Source: JBEKTY01 sp049515555 (GTDB lineage Bacteria; Planctomycetota; Planctomycetia; Pirellulales; Thermoguttaceae). From it: DNA of 43,241 nucleotides. The position numbers were made by a program, and so were the translations under genes. Where the stretch lies: the NCBI GenBank assembly GCA_049515555.1, contig JBEKTY010000110.1:1-43241 (forward strand). Direction: 5' to 3'. Below the pieces are notes generated by a model. The model did no database searches and was not told the DNA's origin. It worked only from the letters and a program-made list of their open reading frames with translations. Below, one piece after another: positions 39,476 to 43,241 of the stretch; position 1 is the first letter of the stretch; every line of letters begins with the position of its first letter.

Positions 39476-42445
39476 GTGAAATCCGGTTATAGCTTAATTG
39501 TGGGCGTTTCGGCGCTTTTCCTGTTCGCGGCAGAGGCCGGCGTGCCGCCGGCGCCCGCGGCCCCAATCAAGCCCTCGGGGCCGCTGGTCGTCGAGGCCGA
39601 CCGCCCGAACACGGTTATCTTTCCGCCAGCCCGGGCCAGGTTCGTCCGCTTCGTGATCCACGCCAGCACCCAGGGCGAGCCCTGCATTGACGAGTTGGAG
39701 GTCTATGGTCCGGAGGGCAAGCAGAACCTGGCGCTGGCCCGCGGGGGCGCCGCGGCCACGGCCTCTTCCTGCCTGCCGGGCTATGCCATCCACCAGATCG
39801 CGCACCTCAACGACGGCCGGTACGGCAACGATCATAGCTGGATCGCGGCCACCAGCGGCGAGGAGTGGGCCCAGATCGAGCTCCCCCGGGCAACCGAGGT
39901 CGCCAAGGTCGTCTTCTCCCGCGACCGCCAAGGGCAATTCAAGGATCGCTTGCCCGTCGACTTCGAGATCCGGCTGTCGCTGGACGGCCGGCGGTGGACG
40001 ACGGTCAACCGGACCAGAACGGCGGCGGCGCCACCTGCCGACGCCGCGGCCGCGGCCAGGGCGCCGCTGCCCGAGCCGCTCACTTGGGACGGCCTGCTGC
40101 GGTACGCATTTCTTTGCGAGCGGGACACGTGGGAGCGAGTTTCTCAAGACGACCAGCTTTCGCCGCTGCGGGTGGAGCGGCCCGCGCTGCCCGGCGGAAG
40201 ACCCTATTGGGGCGCCGTCGCCCGACTGGATCCGCTTTCCCGCGTGCTGCGGCAGATGGCAGACATGATCGATCGCCTGGCCGCCAAGGGGCTCGCGGTG
40301 GACGATGAGCGCGCAGAACTGGCGGCGTTGAAACAACGGCAGGGCGCACGCGGCGCACGTGCCAGGGCGAAACCTTCCGGGATCGCGGAAAGTGATTCGG
40401 ACCTTGAAAAGGAGCAAGTGCTGTATCTCGACGCCCGGCTGGCCAAGCGGCGCCTGATGTTTCGCGACCCGGATCTGGCGCCGCTGGAGAAGCTGCTCTT
40501 CGTGAAGCGTCATGCCTACAGGCCTTCGCACAACTACAGCGACATTCTCGATTCGGCCTTCCGGCGGGGCGGCGGGGTCCATACGCTGGCGATTCCCCGG
40601 CGCGATGGCCGGCTGGAGCCCGCCGACGGCAAGCTCGCCACGCTGTTCGACGCTTCCCGCGGCATTGCCCGCGATGCCGTGGCCAGCCCCGACGCCGCGC
40701 GGATCTACTTCGCCTACCGCCCCTCGGACCGCGGCCCGCAGCGCGCCTATTGGCATCTGATGGCGGTGGCATCCGACGGCAGCGGGTTGCGGCAGTTGAC
40801 CACCGGGCCGTTCCACGACTATTACCCCTGTCCGCTGCCCGACGGCGGACTGGCGTTCATTTCCACGCGCTGCAAGTGCCGTTTCCTCTGCTGGCGGCCC
40901 CAGGCCTTCGTCCTTTTCCGCATGGACGCAACGGGGGACAATATTACGCCCCTCTCTTACGCAAACTTGAGCGAATGGGCGCCCTCCGTGATGCGCGACG
41001 GCCGCATCCTGTGGACCCGCTCCGAGTATCTCGACAAAGGCGCCGATTTCGGGCACACGCTGTGGGCCATCCGGCCCGACGGGACCCATCCCATGCTGCT
41101 GTTCGGCAACGACACGACGAACTGCTACATGAACGCCCACGAAGTGCCCGGCACCAGCGAGCTGTGCTGCACGCTGATCTCGCACGGGGGCGATCTTAAC
41201 GGGCCGATCGGCCTGGTGGACGTCAGCCGGGGGCCGTTCAACGCCGAGGCGGTCAGCAACATCACGCCCGACGTGCGGCCCCACTACCACATGAGCTGGG
41301 CCACGCAGGAGTGCTTCCGCGACCCGCTGCCCGTGGCCCGCGACTACTTCCTGGTCAGCCACGCGCCGGCCGAGCGGTTCGGACTCTACGTGATCGACCG
41401 CTACGGGAACCGCGAGCTGCTGTACCTGGACCCGGAGATTGGCAGCATGTGCCCGACGCCGCTGCGGCCCGCCGAAACGGCGTCGGCGGTAATCGCGCCG
41501 GCCGGCAGGGAGGTCTTGTCCGACACAGGGTGCGTGAAACACACCGAAACCAGCGATGGCGCGCCGGCGGAGACGCAGATGGGGCAGTTCACCGTGGCCG
41601 ACGTCTATCGCGGGCTGGAGCCGGCCGTCAGACGGGGCGCGGTGCGGTACCTCCGCGTGTGCCAGGAAATACGCTCCGATTTGGAGCAACTGCCCGACGG
41701 CCGCTACCGCAGCGATCACGATCCGTTCCAGGACTTCTACGCCTCGCCCACGCATAAGGTGACGGGCCCGTACGGCTGGCCCAGCTACGTGGCCAAGGCT
41801 TCGTTGGGGGTCGTGCCGGTCGAGAAAGACGGCTCGGCGAGCTTCTGTGCCCCCGCCGGCAAGGTGCTGTACTTCGAGGTGCTCGACGAGCATTGGAACG
41901 AATTGCAGCGGATGCGGAGCGTGGTGCAATTGCAGCCGGGCGAGAAGCGGGGCTGCATCGGTTGCCACGAGCATCGGACTTCGGCCCCGCCGGCCGTGTC
42001 GGCGGTAGCGCTGCGCCGCGCGCCCCGTTGCCTGGAGCCGCCGCCCTGGGGCCCGGTCGCATTCTCTTATGAAGAAGTCGTCCAGCCGGTGTGGAACGCC
42101 CGCTGCGTCCGTTGCCACGACGCCAACGACAAGCAGAAGATCGACCTGAGCGGCACACTCGATCGTGAGCAGGTTCCCGCCTCCTACCGCACCTTGATCT
42201 CGCAAGGCTGGGTCCACTATTTCGACTTCACCTGGGGCCGCGAGCACACGAAAGCCGCGCCGCTCACCTTCGGCAGCGTCCAGAGCCGGCTGTGGAAGGT
42301 GCTCGACGCCGGGCACTACGACGTGAAGCTCAGTTCAGAGGAACAGCATCGGGTGAAATGTTGGACCGACCTGAACTGCCCCTTGTGGCCGGATTACGTG
42401 GAACGCTCGAAGCGGCCGAGCGCGGCGTCATTCACCCACAAGTGA
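39476..42445 (+). CDS. Secreted diheme protein: discoidin domain plus hydrazine synthase alpha-like middle domain
   Basis: The start is a GTG with TAGGAGA 6 bases upstream; the 989-residue product has a signal peptide (YSLIVGVSALFLFAAEAG). An F5/8C (discoidin) domain covers about residues 35-185 (EEWAQIELPRATEVAKVVFS). Next come TolB-like repeats and sequence related to the middle domain of hydrazine synthase alpha (GGLAFISTRCKCRFLCWRP, NAHEVPGTSELCCTLISHGG). Two heme-binding motifs lie near the end: CIGCH (Cys827-His831) and CVRCH (Cys877-His881). Homologues occur in planctomycetes that are not known to do anammox, so hydrazine synthesis should not be assumed. A c-type cytochrome role in the periplasm is likely. 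Confidence 0.8.
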   Translation: MKSGYSLIVGVSALFLFAAEAGVPPAPAAPIKPSGPLVVEADRPNTVIFPPARARFVRFVIHASTQGEPCIDELEVYGPEGKQNLALARGGAAATASSCLPGYAIHQIAHLNDGRYGNDHSWIAATSGEEWAQIELPRATEVAKVVFSRDRQGQFKDRLPVDFEIRLSLDGRRWTTVNRTRTAAAPPADAAAAARAPLPEPLTWDGLLRYAFLCERDTWERVSQDDQLSPLRVERPALPGGRPYWGAVARLDPLSRVLRQMADMIDRLAAKGLAVDDERAELAALKQRQGARGARARAKPSGIAESDSDLEKEQVLYLDARLAKRRLMFRDPDLAPLEKLLFVKRHAYRPSHNYSDILDSAFRRGGGVHTLAIPRRDGRLEPADGKLATLFDASRGIARDAVASPDAARIYFAYRPSDRGPQRAYWHLMAVASDGSGLRQLTTGPFHDYYPCPLPDGGLAFISTRCKCRFLCWRPQAFVLFRMDATGDNITPLSYANLSEWAPSVMRDGRILWTRSEYLDKGADFGHTLWAIRPDGTHPMLLFGNDTTNCYMNAHEVPGTSELCCTLISHGGDLNGPIGLVDVSRGPFNAEAVSNITPDVRPHYHMSWATQECFRDPLPVARDYFLVSHAPAERFGLYVIDRYGNRELLYLDPEIGSMCPTPLRPAETASAVIAPAGREVLSDTGCVKHTETSDGAPAETQMGQFTVADVYRGLEPAVRRGAVRYLRVCQEIRSDLEQLPDGRYRSDHDPFQDFYASPTHKVTGPYGWPSYVAKASLGVVPVEKDGSASFCAPAGKVLYFEVLDEHWNELQRMRSVVQLQPGEKRGCIGCHEHRTSAPPAVSAVALRRAPRCLEPPPWGPVAFSYEEVVQPVWNARCVRCHDANDKQKIDLSGTLDREQVPASYRTLISQGWVHYFDFTWGREHTKAAPLTFGSVQSRLWKVLDAGHYDVKLSSEEQHRVKCWTDLNCPLWPDYVERSKRPSAASFTHK

Positions 42446-42474
42446 CCCACGTCAGCGATCACGAGAGGCTTTTC

Positions 42475-43241
42475 ATGGGCAGAATCACCATCGCTAAAGC
42501 AATCAAGTACACCGCATTATCTTGCCTATTGGCCAGTGGTCTGGCGGCCGCCCAAGGGGCAACCACCTTGTCGCAACACATGATTGATCTCTCCGGCCGC
42601 AAGGCGGGAGTGTGCTCGATGCCGCGATGCGGCGACGGCAGGCTGGCCGTCGAGATGGCACAGAACGGCAAGCTGCTGGTGCATGCCATGAGCGACGACC
42701 CGGCGGAGGTGGCGGCGGTGCGGAAGGCGGCGGATGCTGCGGGGCTCCTCAACCGGACGGTTTATGTCGAGGAAGGCGGCGTCTCGAAAAATCCGCTGGC
42801 CGACTGGTGCGCGGATCTGCTGGTGATCGACGATGCATCAGATGCGGACCTGGATCAAATCGCCCGGAAGGAAGTGCGCCGCGTTCTATCGCCCTATCGC
42901 GGCGTGGCCGTGGTGGGACGGGCGAAAGCCTTGGGCGCGGGTCTGACCCGGGCGCGGCTGGAGGCATGGCTCAAGGAGCTGGATGTTCCCGGCGGGAAGG
43001 TCGTCGAGGACGATTGTGGATTACGGGCCGTGGCCACGATGCCGCCGCTGGCCGGCGGCGATGATTGGACGCACTACGCCCACGGACCGGACCAGAACCG
43101 GCTTTCCACGGATGAAGCCCTCAAGTGGCCCTACCTGATCCAATGGACGGCCAAGCCCTATTACGACGGCAAGTTCGACATCGCCGTGGCCGCCGGCGGC
43201 CGCTTGTTTCGGGCGAATGTGACGCTGGCTGTGGACAATAC
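42475..43241 (+). CDS. N-terminal part of a PQQ-like beta-propeller protein (cut by window end)
   Basis: The frame is open from the ATG at 42475 to the window edge (255 codons). A signal peptide (YTALSCLLASGLAAAQG) precedes a methyltransferase-like Rossmann region (GVCSMPRCGDGRLAVEMAQN, LLVIDDASDADLDQIAR). A typical propeller entry then follows: GGDDWTHYAHGPDQNRLSTD and YYDGKFDIAVAAGGRLFRAN. Many planctomycete proteins join these two parts. The gene starts 29 bases after the HzsA-like gene in the same direction, so they may be co-transcribed. Confidence 0.75.
   Translation, partial: MGRITIAKAIKYTALSCLLASGLAAAQGATTLSQHMIDLSGRKAGVCSMPRCGDGRLAVEMAQNGKLLVHAMSDDPAEVAAVRKAADAAGLLNRTVYVEEGGVSKNPLADWCADLLVIDDASDADLDQIARKEVRRVLSPYRGVAVVGRAKALGAGLTRARLEAWLKELDVPGGKVVEDDCGLRAVATMPPLAGGDDWTHYAHGPDQNRLSTDEALKWPYLIQWTAKPYYDGKFDIAVAAGGRLFRANVTLAVDN

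Noticed and set aside
39494..42316. Minus-strand open frame of about 940 codons opposite the HzsA-like gene
   Set aside because: The opposite strand has a signal peptide, discoidin domain and two heme motifs; the antisense frame has none and is a codon-bias shadow.
39476..42445. Evidence for anammox metabolism
   Set aside because: Only an alpha-like middle domain is present; no hzsB/C or hydrazine dehydrogenase is in the window, and such homologues occur more widely.

Overview
The window is high-GC chromosomal DNA from a planctomycete, most likely a member or relative of the Pirellulales. The signs are a DUF1559 pseudopilin-like protein, a secreted protein with the N-terminal LEPLEDRRLLS motif, several large secreted beta-propeller (PQQ/kelch/NHL-like) proteins, a protein related to the hydrazine synthase alpha middle domain, and many short palindromic repeats scattered between and inside genes. 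No rRNA, tRNA or CRISPR array was recognised.

Region 1 (1-8.7 kb, plus strand) is an ABC-2 exporter pair followed by a DUF58 protein, a BatA-like von Willebrand A (vWA) protein and a large double-vWA/GATase-like membrane protein. This is a common planctomycete gene order and probably an envelope or aerotolerance (Bat)-type system. Region 2 (8.7-11.1 kb, minus strand) is a short operon: DUF1559 protein, small lipoprotein, isochorismatase-like hydrolase.

Region 3 (11.3-23.9 kb) is a trehalose locus. treY and treZ are on the minus strand. A DUF5752 gene and a TreT-type trehalose synthase gene run divergently on the plus strand. The locus is damaged. treZ is split exactly in frame by a 5.2-kb serine-recombinase element (15118-20324) that carries a 787-residue 2OG-Fe(II) oxygenase. 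treT has an in-frame amber codon just before its E-x7-E motif. Both treY and treZ carry palindromic repeats inside their coding sequence. The element itself is decayed: the recombinase has a frameshift and an internal deletion, and a small upstream ORF is out of frame at a run of seven C. Removing 15118-20324 restores the TreZ sequence PLVFMGEEYGE without any gap.

Region 4 (23.9-43.2 kb) holds large exported proteins: a PQQ-propeller pseudogene with an internal deletion; a 1173-residue GH-like protein; a LEPLEDRRLLS/DUF11 surface protein; a kelch-like protein (minus strand); a 1332-residue propeller/CBM9-like protein directly followed by an ACS-family MFS transporter; a discoidin plus HzsA-like diheme protein; and the start of another propeller protein cut by the window edge. 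These look like polysaccharide-related or respiratory exported proteins, but their substrates cannot be read from the sequence.

At least five palindromic or tandem repeat families occur, several with a second copy inside this window. Two examples lie within open reading frames and are translated in frame.
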